Assembly (NCBI GenBank): GCA_015039315.1
Contig: WIDE01000152.1
Span: forward strand, 47,049-60,318
Length of the DNA stretch: 13,270 nt
DNA from: Clavulina sp. PMI_390
Taxonomy: Eukaryota > Basidiomycota > Agaricomycetes > Cantharellales > Hydnaceae
Direction of reading: 5' to 3'
The notes below the pieces were generated by a model that had not been told where the DNA came from, made no database searches, and saw only the letters and a program-made list of their open reading frames with translations. The position numbers and the translations under genes were made by a program. Below are positions 1 through 7,915 of this stretch, piece by piece (the stretch's first letter is position 1; each line of letters starts with the position of its first letter).

Positions 1-136
1 ATGTGTCGTTGGCCCAGTAGCACCAAGATTTGTGGATATTAGGTGATAAGATCATTCTTGACAATCTTCAGAAGCTTTATTGTTGTGATTAACGGGTGGT
101 GGAGGGAGGGAGTTGAGAACGGGGCGTAGAAATGAG

Positions 137-182
137 AAAAAATCGCAAAAATTTGAAAAATACACGGAAAAATCCCAAAAAA
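137..182. repeat. Phased A-tract cluster 1
   Basis: Five runs of 5-6 A begin at 137, 147, 156, 168 and 177. Their centres are about 10 bases apart, close to one helical turn, which is known to give intrinsically curved DNA. The minus strand is open across this stretch, but the reading is Phe/Ser-rich low complexity, so I do not call a gene. No other feature is seen in 1-430. Confidence 0.6.
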
Positions 183-434
183 CGGAAAGATTGTTTGCGT
201 TTGTAAAAGTGATTAGTAGGTATTCTTTTTGTTTGTTGGTTGCCTGTGTACCAAGTGGTGATGGGCTGGATTGAAGCAGCCAAACAAGTCTAAATAACGT
301 GCCTATCCGACTGTGGCGTGGTTTCTGGAGGGATGACACAGCTAGTTGCTTCCCCTAGGTCTTCTCCAAGTGGTTTGGATTTAAAAGGTGACTTTTCCAA
401 ACGGGGTTAGTGCATGGAGGGGCAGGAATCTGAG

Positions 435-521
435 AAAAAATTCCGAAAAAATCTCAAAAAATGTCAGAAATAGCTAAAATTCCCAAAAATACGCAGAAAA
501 ATTTCTAAAAAGCGTGAAAAA
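435..521. repeat. Phased A-tract cluster 2, upstream of the tRNA gene
   Basis: Nine A runs (3-6 bases) are centred near 437, 448, 458, 469, 477, 487, 499, 509 and 519, a mean spacing of about 10.2 bases. The array ends 28 bases before the tRNA-Thr gene. It resembles cluster 1 in motif (A runs separated by short C/G/T spacers), so the two may be copies of one diverged repeat. Curvature is inferred from phasing. Any effect on RNA polymerase III or nucleosomes is speculation. Confidence 0.65.
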
Positions 522-549
522 CGTGGAAGATGAATCAGAGACATCAAAC

Positions 550-633
550 TCCCCCTTAGCTCAGTGGTAGAGCGCGTCACTAGTAGTAAACAACGAAATG
601 ACGAGGTCAGTCGTTCAAGTCGGCTAGGGGGAA
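550..633 (+). tRNA. tRNA-Thr(AGU) with a 12-nt intron
   Basis: A full cloverleaf can be drawn. The acceptor stem 550-556 pairs with 626-632 over seven perfect base pairs. The D-stem is GCTC/GAGC (559-562/570-573) and the anticodon stem is CGTCA/TGACG (575-579/599-603). The variable loop has five bases. The T-stem 609-613/621-625 (one T-G pair) closes the loop TTCAAGT, and the discriminator is A633. The anticodon AGT lies at 582-584. The intron is 586-597, after position 37 as in eukaryotic nuclear tRNAs, leaving the mature loop CUAGUAA typical of tRNA-Thr. The internal A box (TAGCTCAGTGGTAGAGC) and B box (GTTCAAGTC) are present. Confidence 0.9.
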
Positions 634-638
634 TTACC

Positions 639-643
639 TTTTT
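639..643 (+). terminator. RNA polymerase III T-run terminator
   Basis: A run of five T starts six bases after the tRNA-Thr(AGU) 3' end, followed by a second run of four T. This is the normal RNA polymerase III stop signal. Confidence 0.7.
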
Positions 644-727
644 GCTTTTCCGTCGTTTGTTCCCCACAGTCGGATGAAAGACAGCCCCGGTGCGTACAGA
701 CCTCGGATTTTTTATTGGGTCTGAACA

Positions 728-805
728 TCCCGCTCAGTGGTAGAGCACGTCACTTGTGCAGACTGCGAAATGACGAGGCCGATTGTTCAGGTCGGCTAGA
801 GGGAA
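728..805 (+). pseudogene. Decayed tRNA-Thr(UGU)-like copy
   Basis: This sequence is closely related to the tRNA-Thr at 550-633. It shares the D arm GCTCAGTGGTAGAGC, the anticodon stem CGTCA/TGACG and an intron ending in the same CGAA. The anticodon position reads TGT (755-757). The 3' acceptor strand is AGAGGGA (798-804), whose partner would be TCCCTCT. The 5' side has only TCCC joined directly to the D-stem, so five bases (last three of the acceptor strand plus positions 8-9) are missing. The five-pair T-stem register used by the intact copy is weak here, and position 37 is G rather than the A usual in tRNA-Thr. A run of ten T follows at 810-819. It is probably not a functional tRNA. Confidence 0.75.
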
Positions 806-925
806 GTACTTTTTTTTTTGGGCTCGCTAGCGTTTTTTGCGGCGGATACTGAGGACGAATGACGATCGACTAATGCTTCTTTTGGCAAATCAATAGTAAA
901 GCCGAGTTTCCAGCGATGGAAAATG

Positions 926-1041
926 TGACTCATATGGAGTGACGTCTCGAGGTTGTGGGGCAGTAGTGGAGCGGCGACCACAATGATGCTGCGTCGACAC
1001 ATCAAATTATAAAGATAAATTTAGCACGTTTGTGTGACGTC
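926..1041. promoter_or_regulatory. Cluster of bZIP-type sites upstream of the tail-anchored protein gene
   Basis: TGACTCA (926-932) matches the core of Gcn4/CpcA/AP-1 sites. TGACGTC occurs at 940-946 and 1035-1041 and matches the core of ATF/CRE sites. All lie 135-250 bases upstream of the ATG at 1176. The motifs are seen directly; binding and a role in amino-acid or stress control are inferred. No clear TATA box was found. Confidence 0.35.
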
Positions 1042-1175
1042 GGCCATTATCGACGTACGTACTTATACGTCTATCCGCTGTCAAGGGAGCCCCAGAGAGC
1101 TCTCGTCCTACACCCACCTTTTGACCAGACCACCAGACTACCGCCGTGGATCCAGCTTCCCCTTCAAATATCGCA

Positions 1176-1603
1176 ATGGACAGTTTCATGAAGAATGTTG
1201 CCCAAGACGAGGCAGACTTCAATGCCCAAAAGTCTCAGCTCCAAGATGAAGTAGAGATGGGCGAGACGGCGGCCAAGATTGCGGCCAAGGCACCCGTGAG
1301 CCCCGAGACAGTGATTGAAGGCATCAAGACTGCGCGCGAGATCAGTGAGTACTCGTTTATTCGAGGTCTAAATCGTGGCAGTGACGGCATGGCGAGGCTT
1401 TCAATTACTCGCTTTTGGACACTCAACGCCGCTCATCATGACCGTTTATATTGACCAACCATACCCTCCTTTTTGCCATTTCCTCAACTCTCACAGATGA
1501 AATTGTAAAGGATTACGCCGTGCCGTTATTCCTTGCCGTAATCTCTCTTGCTGCTGCGTTCATCGGTTGGAAATATCTCGACGTTGGCGCAAAGCTACAT
1601 TAA
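1176..1603 (+). CDS. Small tail-anchored membrane protein, unknown function (2 exons)
   Basis: The model joins 1176-1344 and 1497-1603 and encodes 91 residues. The ATG at 1176 has G at -3 and +4. An in-frame GTG lies at 1146, but ATG is expected in a fungus. The intron 1345-1496 (152 nt, long for this genome) starts GTGAGT, ends CTCACAG and splits an Asn codon. Without splicing the frame runs into a stop, losing the C-terminus. Residues 1-60 are soluble, charged and Ala/Glu-rich. Residues 64-84 form one hydrophobic helix (AVPLFLAVISLAAAFIGWKY), followed by a short tail ending in LDVGAKLH. There is no signal peptide. This layout fits a tail-anchored protein of the ER or mitochondrial outer membrane. 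I do not recognise the family. Confidence 0.65.
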
Positions 1604-2700
1604 GACGTTTGCTCACCTGACACCATGCCCGTGCGACGAGCCCAGTATCCTCTCTCGTAAGTGGTCTCAGTGCATGAGTAGCTTGTCTATTTACCCTTTC
1701 GAGCGTGCACAGTGATGGGACGGTTTGCCGACCCAATATCTATCACGTTACTCAACCATTTTTGTATTTACATACTGCTTGAATGATCTGGCGCAATCCA
1801 TCATTGACAACCCTGGTCAGAGTAATCACTCATCGATTTATTCGGCAAGGAGGACGCTCGGGCAAGAGACGAATAGGATGCATGGCCTTCATAAGCCGAG
1901 CATAACAAAAGAAGGTATTGCTGAATTCACTGGCAAAGTTCAAACAGAGGATAACCACCCTAGGTTGCTGCGGAGCGTGATTGGTAAACGGCCACGGAAG
2001 GCGGGCCCATACCCGAAGGGCACAACGGTGCTCAGACTCTGCGACGGCGTGCTAGCCAATGAATGGAGCCGTATTAAAGAAATGGATACACCGAGACTTC
2101 TTTAGTTGCGTGGAAGATGGAGGTATATGCTCTCAAGAAACAGATGCCTATTGATTTATAACGGACTGCGGCGCGAACCCTAGCCAATTTATGCCTATGA
2201 CATTAGAAGGGACGATTTTAAAATCTCTCGGTCCCGGAATATCGGCAGCGGAAGGACGAGTTGGTCATTGTCTCGAGAAAGAGCTTACTGGCATCGTTTG
2301 CAAAGACCATGTGACGAAGCGTGACCCGAATCGCGGCGGCAGTCACACCCAAAAGCACGCGAGCAAAAACCCTTTGGTAACGACATCATTGTTCTGTAAG
2401 CAAATCGAAAATTCTCTCGGACTTGGTATCATCCTTCGGAATAGAACCGAGAACCCCGGACCGATGTCTCCCGCCCAGCCCGAGTTTCTATGGTGTCTCT
2501 CCCCACACAAATCTGTTCCACACGATTTTTGGCCTGGGTTCCATTTGAAAATGCTGAGTCTACCTAGAATCAATGCTTGATCCCTGCTTAGTTGTCTTGA
2601 TCCGTAATGTATATTGGAAATTTGGAATGACTCGCCACCTCCTGCCGATCCCCTCCGATCGCTTACCATGGGCGCTGCGTGGCCAAAAAATCTCTCTGCC
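1604..2700. other. Intergenic stretch, no supported gene
   Basis: Open frames of about 126-129 codons occur here on both strands (for example 2191-2580 + and 2343-2723 -). They overlap one another, show no motif I recognise, and the plus-strand frame at 1725 begins with TTG. I saw no tRNA, repeat array or transposon end. The right-hand part presumably holds the flavohemoglobin promoter. Confidence 0.5.
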
Positions 2701-2707
2701 TCAACGA

Positions 2708-2713
2708 TATAAA
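2708..2713 (+). promoter_or_regulatory. TATA box of the flavohemoglobin gene
   Basis: TATAAA stands 195 bases before the flavohemoglobin ATG. A start site about 25-35 bases downstream would fall near 2740 and give a leader of roughly 165 nt before splicing. An in-frame ATG at 2713 overlaps this box and so would lie upstream of the transcript start, which supports the ATG at 2908 as the true start. Confidence 0.5.
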
Positions 2714-2846
2714 TGCCTCGCATGCACCATCAATCAGATCCTAGTCACCATCCAAACTCTCCCAAGGGGACTGCACACCAGAACCTTGTCTCATCCAGTC
2801 TCGCTGCGAACCACTATTTTGAGCTCTGCGGCCTCTGCCAAATAAC

Positions 2847-2899
2847 GTCAGTCTTACCTTTGACAGCCCATCTCCTTAAAATTGACTATGTATCCTTAG
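2847..2899 (+). other. Probable 5' UTR intron of the flavohemoglobin gene
   Basis: A 53-nt segment begins GTCAGT, ends CTTAG and carries TTGACTA as a possible branch site about 15 bases before its end. It finishes eight bases before the ATG at 2908. The size is typical of basidiomycete introns. It is not needed to keep the reading frame, so support is only from splice signals. Confidence 0.45.
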
Positions 2900-2907
2900 G
2901 TTGCCCA

Positions 2908-4430
2908 ATGACAGACTTTGAACATACACCTCTACCACTTCAGCCCACCCTTTCCAAAGAGCAAAAGGACCTCATTTTCGGTTCTGCTCCACTCCTTGCC
3001 CCTCAAAAGTATGGCCTCAAAATCACCACCGAGATGTACAAGAACATGCTGGACGAAAACCAAGCACTGAAGAATGTCTTCAACCTCAGCAAACAAGCTG
3101 TGAGTATCGTCACTGGTCCTTGTGAAGTTTCTTCCCAGGAGAACCCTACCGATATAACTCATACCGTTCTTCTCCCTCAACCATAGTCCCTAGGCCAACA
3201 ATTCGCCCTCTCCAAGGCTCTCGAGGCATATGCACTAAATATTCACGACCTCAGTCCTATTCTGCCCGTTGTCATCTCCATCGCCAACAAACATGCGTCG
3301 CTTTCTATCGCGCCTTGGATGTATAACGTCGTTGGACACTACCTCATCGGCGCGATCGTCACCGTGCTCGCCAAGGATAATATCTTATTTGAAGGTGCTC
3401 TTATGGCGGCGTGGGTTGACGCCTATTGGTACTTGGCCCATGTCTTTATTGGCCTCGAGGCCGACCTATACAAGACGGCTGGATGGTCGGGATGGAAGGA
3501 ATTCAAGGTCATGAAGAGGGTCCCTGAGACCCCCGATATAACTAGCTTCTATCTGAAGCCTGTTGATGGGACTAGTTTGAAGGCTTTCAAGCCTGGGCAG
3601 TATATCTCTGTTCAACTCACCGTCGATGAGCTAGGGTGCAAGCAATCTCGCCAGTACGTCGCCCTTTCTTGTTATTGAATGGAACAAGAGAAGTAATGGT
3701 GATCTCCCAATCATCCTTCCTTAGGTATTCCCTTTCCGAATCCTTCGACCCTGCCTATCTCCGCATCTCGGTTCGCCGCGACCCCGGTGCAAAAGTTCTT
3801 ACTGCCTCGGGTGCTGCTGACCCCTCCACCAACCCCGCAACCCATCCTGCCTTCGTTTCGAACCTTCTCCACTCCAAGGCACTTGAAGGCTCCACCGTCG
3901 AAGTAGCCTCTCCCTTTGGGGAATTTATCCTGGATGACTCGACGTTTCCACTCGTACTCATTTCTGGTGGAGTTGGGGTCACACCTGTGCTTTCCATGCT
4001 GAACACAGTTACCAGCGCAGGGGCCCCGACGCGGGAAGTGACATGGATCCAGTCCGTCCGCACACTTCAGGATCATGCCTTCCGTAATCACATTGACGAA
4101 CTCGTCGCAAAGTACCCTAATAAGATTGCCACAGCGACATACTATACAAGCCTCTCCGAAAAGGCTCCTGAACTTGACTCCATCCGTGCAGAGGCACTTT
4201 CGGCTGCGCCAAGTGCTGACCGTCAGCTGTTTGGAGGCCACATTGCTCTCTCGTCTGACGTGGGAAGGTTTGATGCCAAAGTCCTACATCTCGGAGACGG
4301 GGACGCCCAATATTACATCTGTGGACCTGCGGCGTTCATGGATGTAGTGGAAGTGCAGCTGCAGAGTCTTGGAGTGGACGCGAAGAGGATTCATACCGAG
4401 AAGTTTGCTGGTGATAAGCCATCATTCTAG
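2908..4430 (+). CDS. Flavohemoglobin / nitric oxide dioxygenase (3 coding exons)
   Basis: Exons 2908-3099, 3187-3653 and 3725-4430 encode 454 residues. Family role: oxidises nitric oxide to nitrate with O2 and NAD(P)H, protecting against nitrosative stress. The N-terminal globin domain (about 15-160) has distal Tyr44 (B10) and Gln68 (E7), Leu72, proximal haem ligand His100 (F8), and the Tyr110 and Glu155 that support the proximal His. The FAD domain follows (about 165-285) with RQYS at 219-222. The NAD(P)H domain has GGVGVTP at 301-307 and ICGP at 418-421. Intron 1 (87 nt, GTGAGT...CATAG) falls between helices; intron 2 (71 nt, GTACGT...TTAG) splits the Gln codon of RQYS. It is somewhat longer than the roughly 400-residue bacterial form because of an N-terminal extension and a loop near 245-270. 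No signal peptide or peroxisomal SKL-type tail is present (it ends in PSF), so it is probably cytosolic. All key residues are intact. Confidence 0.95.
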
Positions 4431-4703
4431 ACATCTCGGGCCAACGCCCATGACCAATGTACACTATAACGTATGCCTACTCTCATGGTACAATATAATA
4501 TCTTAGGTGTTTATTCAGTCGCCTTTGGGCGGGGAACGCTTCTCATAACATTCGCATATTGTGGCAAATAGTATAGGCTTGCAGAATCGCTAGTGAACCA
4601 TACATGCAGGCTATTTGTATCAAATGACAAAGGAATCGAGTACGGCGAGCCTCTTCAAATACATCTATATGATACAGCCGGCCATAGGGCTCCCGTAGTG
4701 CGC

Positions 4704-5479
4704 CTAAATCACGGAAATTTGCGGAGCGGCCGCCATAGTGACGAATGCTCTCAACATCCGGTCAATAGCACCACCATAATAACCGCGATAACAGTAACTA
4801 TGAGTGTTGCGCACAAAGCACGGTTTGGCCGAGTTTTTGTTGCACCTCCGTTCAAGCTCATGCTGAACAGAAGAAGCAAAAAATGTACTAGTATCCTGAA
4901 AAAGTCCCCATTCATTGTCACGAACGCCAGGGGGCAGCGGGCAGAATGGAACGTACTGGAGAGAGTCTCCACTCCACCCGCTCGTCACAGAGGCTGCTTA
5001 AGATCTCTGCGAGAGAGACTAGATTCACTTGAGAACGAGGCGCATGATGATGCTCGCGCGTGGCTCCAGAAACTAGAGTATATCTCCCAGCCGAAACAGT
5101 AGCCTATTGGGCCACGTAAGTACAAAGCGGTGCCTAAGGGCTGGCGGACACGTACAGTGTCTCGAGGATGTAAAGAGGACGGAGTTTTTATAGATTGGGA
5201 TCGTCGCACTGACGCCACGCGACGTTCCAGGCGAAGCCACATCTTCTCAGATTTGGTAGAGTGATGAACCTCCAGGATGACAAAATAATGATCTGGAATG
5301 TCGATGCACTGATGGGAGCTCACTCTGAAAGTCTCTATCGCAGTAATTATAAATTCTTGGTCGCTGGGATCTGCGAATATCATGGTAATAAATTCAATAA
5401 GAGGTATGGTTCGTCCTTGAACAGATTTGAGAAGGTGAAGCGATTTGACCAGAGTGGGCGAAATAGGGACGGATGGCAT
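4704..5479 (-). CDS. Uncharacterised fungal family protein, copy B (3 exons)
   Basis: Reading on the minus strand, exons 5156-5479, 4957-5103 and 4704-4895 encode 220 residues from an ATG at 5479. Introns are 52 nt (GTACGT...CAATAG) and 61 nt (GTACGT...TTTCAG), both between codons. Residues 24-88 align with copy A upstream: TIPL near 24-27, HYFVILEVHH at 64-73 and MWLRLERRV at 80-88. Exon 3 begins DTSTFFASSVQHEL, matching ANCWFFVSLIQQHI in copy A but lacking its Asn-Cys-Trp core. No signal peptide or clear membrane helix is seen. The start lies 64 bases downstream of copy A's stop, so B could be a separate tandem copy or the 3' half of one gene. I know no function for this family. Confidence 0.6.
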
Positions 5480-5543
5480 CTCTTGGCAGTCTAGCGGGCG
5501 AGAGTTGCTAGGTGATATGGCATCAGGTGTCTCTTCTCAGCCA

Positions 5544-6880
5544 TCATGGTTGAATGTACACGAACCTATGGACCGGCGTATCAGTATTTCTCGCCGAGAG
5601 ATGATTTAATGACCATAGGCGCTCTTGGATCCGTTGACGAATTTGGTGAGCCGTCTGACCCCACTGGATGCTACCAGCTTCAAAGACACCCTGATTTAAC
5701 CCGCCAATGTGTTGCTGGATCAGCGAAACAAAGAACCAGCAGTTTGCCTAACATTGTAATCATGCTTGGGTGGTGACTCATGAAATAAGAGTTGATATTC
5801 AGCTCACCGGCCAGAGCTGGTATGTAGTAAGCTCCTCGGAAATGACTTGTAAAATAGTTCCAAGATCGCCCAGGGTTGGAATATTGTGAAACAGCTGTCG
5901 CGTTTCACGCTCTGCTGAGTGAATCAAGTCCTCTTTATTAGCGGAGATTGTACCCTTCACAATAATAATGTCAGCATTTCCCCTGACATTTCTCATGAAA
6001 CCAAGCTTACCGTGTCGTTTGCTGGTGTAACTCCCGATGCAGCCAGGAAAGCAATCTTTCCAACTTGTTTCATTCTCCGGTCAAGCCGAAGCCAGATTCG
6101 AGAGGTCCCTAATCTATTGAGTTCTAAGATAATAAAGCGGTGAAGGACCGTCCCTTTCCACTCCTTATAGGACTCTGTTGACACGATCTCCGCTTGGCCT
6201 AGGGATTGGTGCTTTGATATGAGATGCACCAACAGGTTAAGTGGAATTGTTGGACAACTGCAGTCTATAATAGACCACTGAACGACTGGATCGACTGATG
6301 GAAGGACGAGGTCCGACTCATCGGTTTGTGCCTGAATACACTGGGTCTTCCAAGGCTTGGAGCAGGGAGTGGAAGAAACGGCGTCAACAAGACTCGCTGG
6401 TGATGACACGATGACCTTCGATGGTGAAGCCGCAGATGAAGCGAGTGGATCATCTGTGTAAATTGGGCGCAGTGTTGAGGCATGCACATGCATATCGAGT
6501 CTCGCAGATTCCCATAGCTGTGCCGTGTGCAATGGGCCTGCAATATCCTCCAAAATGCACTCTCCGTTGCCAAGTGTAAAGAAGAATTTCTAAACGCATT
6601 TGTCAGATCGACTCCCCCTCAATAAAAAAAAGAAAAAAAAAATCCCCAGCTGACACACCATGGCATTGATATTTTCTTCAACAGAAAGCACCTTGGTGCA
6701 TGGGGCAGGAATATCACCTAGCTCTGCCGTCTTAAATAGCCTGCGCACTTGCAAGGGAGTTGGAGTTGAAGTTCGGTGCGTTGGATATCCGCCCTCATGA
6801 GCATGCATCTGGAGGGTAGACTGTGAGAAATCACCGGTATGAAAGGTCATAGAAAATACCTGATCACGATATTGGGACAT
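5544..6880 (-). CDS. Uncharacterised fungal family protein, copy A (4 exons)
   Basis: Minus-strand exons 6659-6880, 6011-6589, 5808-5930 and 5544-5747 encode about 375 residues from an ATG at 6880. Introns are 69 nt (with a long T-rich tract), 80 nt (GTAAGC, branch-like GCTAAT) and 60 nt (GTGAGC...TTAG); all keep the frame. Near the N-terminus are two similar segments, LQMHAHEGG and LDMHVHAS. The middle (about 93-200) is Ser/Pro-rich and may be disordered. Conserved blocks are LHRFIILEL (223-231), IWLRLDRRM (239-247) and LWPANCWFFVSLIQQH (306-321). From memory, similar LWP-x-NCWFF blocks occur in lineage-expanded Agaricomycete proteins of unknown function. A further 45-nt in-frame intron near 6822-6866 is possible. 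The start is uncertain because coding-like relics continue upstream. Confidence 0.6.
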
Positions 6881-6910
6881 ATATGGCCTAGATTGAGGGT
6901 TCAGCCCTCC

Positions 6911-7915
6911 TCAAGTCAGCAGAGCCAATGTGAAACTATTCGCGTCCCTAATGCTAATTGTGCCAGACCACGTCATTTTGGCTTGGAGTAGACCAGCAAG
7001 CAAAAAGCTCAAATTACCTGAGAGAATAGAATATAAATAACCAGCAAGACAATAAAAATATTCCGTGGGATTTATGACAGGAGGGCGTGTCAGAAGTTCC
7101 AACCAATTCGTTATATCCCCGCACAGCCATATGAGAAGGAGACGACATGTTTCGCATAAATGCTGTGGCATGCTTCTGCAGAGCCACTAGGTTAAATGAA
7201 AGCGCGCTGGAAACGAGGTGCGACTCTCGGGCGGCGCGCGCCGATTCTTGCTGGCGTCAGTCTGATCGTGAGGACTGGATGGTGATGGAATGGTGAGCAC
7301 TTGGGAATGAGCCACCAGAGTATCCAGCGTGAAGAGCGCGATTAATGATCCGCCTCCATGCTCCCATGGTAGACTTGATAGAGGAGAGAAGTGTTGGAGT
7401 ATTTCATTTGTGTCAAGGCGAATAATTCTTGCCAAATATTGAGCAATTCAGCTGACAGAATCACCCTCGCAGTCAATGCGAATGTAAGTCTTCGTTCTGT
7501 CCTTAGATCACCATACACTTTCAATTTTGCCTATTTCATAGAAAAACGTCGAATAATAGCTTTCATGAAGTCACATGCAATATCAGTGAGCTACGCGCTC
7601 ACCAGCCAAATTTGAATAGTCCAAAGTGAGACACCTGCATTCCTCCATTACGTAGGACGCCGAAGGTGGAGAGAGCCTTTTGAAGACACCGGAGAGCGTG
7701 GTCAATATGCTGTGCTCATCAGAATTGACCAGGCCCCATAACCTCCTGTGATGCCTGCGTCAAAAGTGATGGTTCGGAAAAGCGAGATAGTGGAACTGAA
7801 TTGAAGCCACCATGCAATATGGTAGCACAGGTGAGGCAGATGGAGGCTATGTCCAGAAGTGAGGCAAGGAACCAGGTCTTCGCGAGGGCTCACAAATGAG
7901 ACCAATTATAGCCAT
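6911..7915 (-). pseudogene. Decayed coding relic upstream of copy A
   Basis: Several coding-like blocks lie in order on the minus strand, but in different frames or interrupted. Around 7725-7915 the reading includes LDIASICLTCATILHGGFNS and PLSRFSEPSLLTQASQEVMG, then meets two adjacent TGA codons. The next frame continues with LSPPSASYVMEEC. Around 7460-7490, KTYIRIDCEGDSVS is followed by TGA, then by IAQYLARIIRLDTNEILQHF in the same frame. Around 7010-7110, WLELLTRPPVINPTEYFYCL is open. No set of introns I tried gives one continuous frame. It is probably a pseudogene, perhaps part of the same locus as copy A. The family is not recognised. Confidence 0.4.

Noticed and set aside
52..339. 95-codon minus-strand open frame near the left end
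   Set aside because: Most of it is the A-tract cluster read backwards, giving Phe-rich low complexity. No motif or good start.
796..1005. 69-codon minus-strand frame divergent from the tail-anchored protein gene
   Set aside because: It overlaps the tRNA-like copy and its T run, is short and shows no motif.
1725..2105. 126-codon plus-strand frame
   Set aside because: It begins with TTG, which is not a credible fungal start, and no family or composition signal supports it.
2191..2723. Overlapping frames on both strands (129 and 126 codons)
   Set aside because: Both are open over the same DNA, neither has recognisable motifs, and the right part holds the flavohemoglobin promoter.
2713..2907. 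Upstream in-frame ATG that would extend flavohemoglobin by 65 residues
   Set aside because: This ATG overlaps the TATA box, and the intervening DNA contains a likely 53-nt intron, so it should be upstream of or within the leader.
3711..4241. 176-codon minus-strand frame inside flavohemoglobin
   Set aside because: Shadow of the GC-rich third exon; the plus strand encodes clear FAD and NAD(P)H domain motifs.
4593..5102. 169-codon plus-strand frame opposite copy B
   Set aside because: It starts with GTG, and the minus strand has paired introns and homology to copy A.
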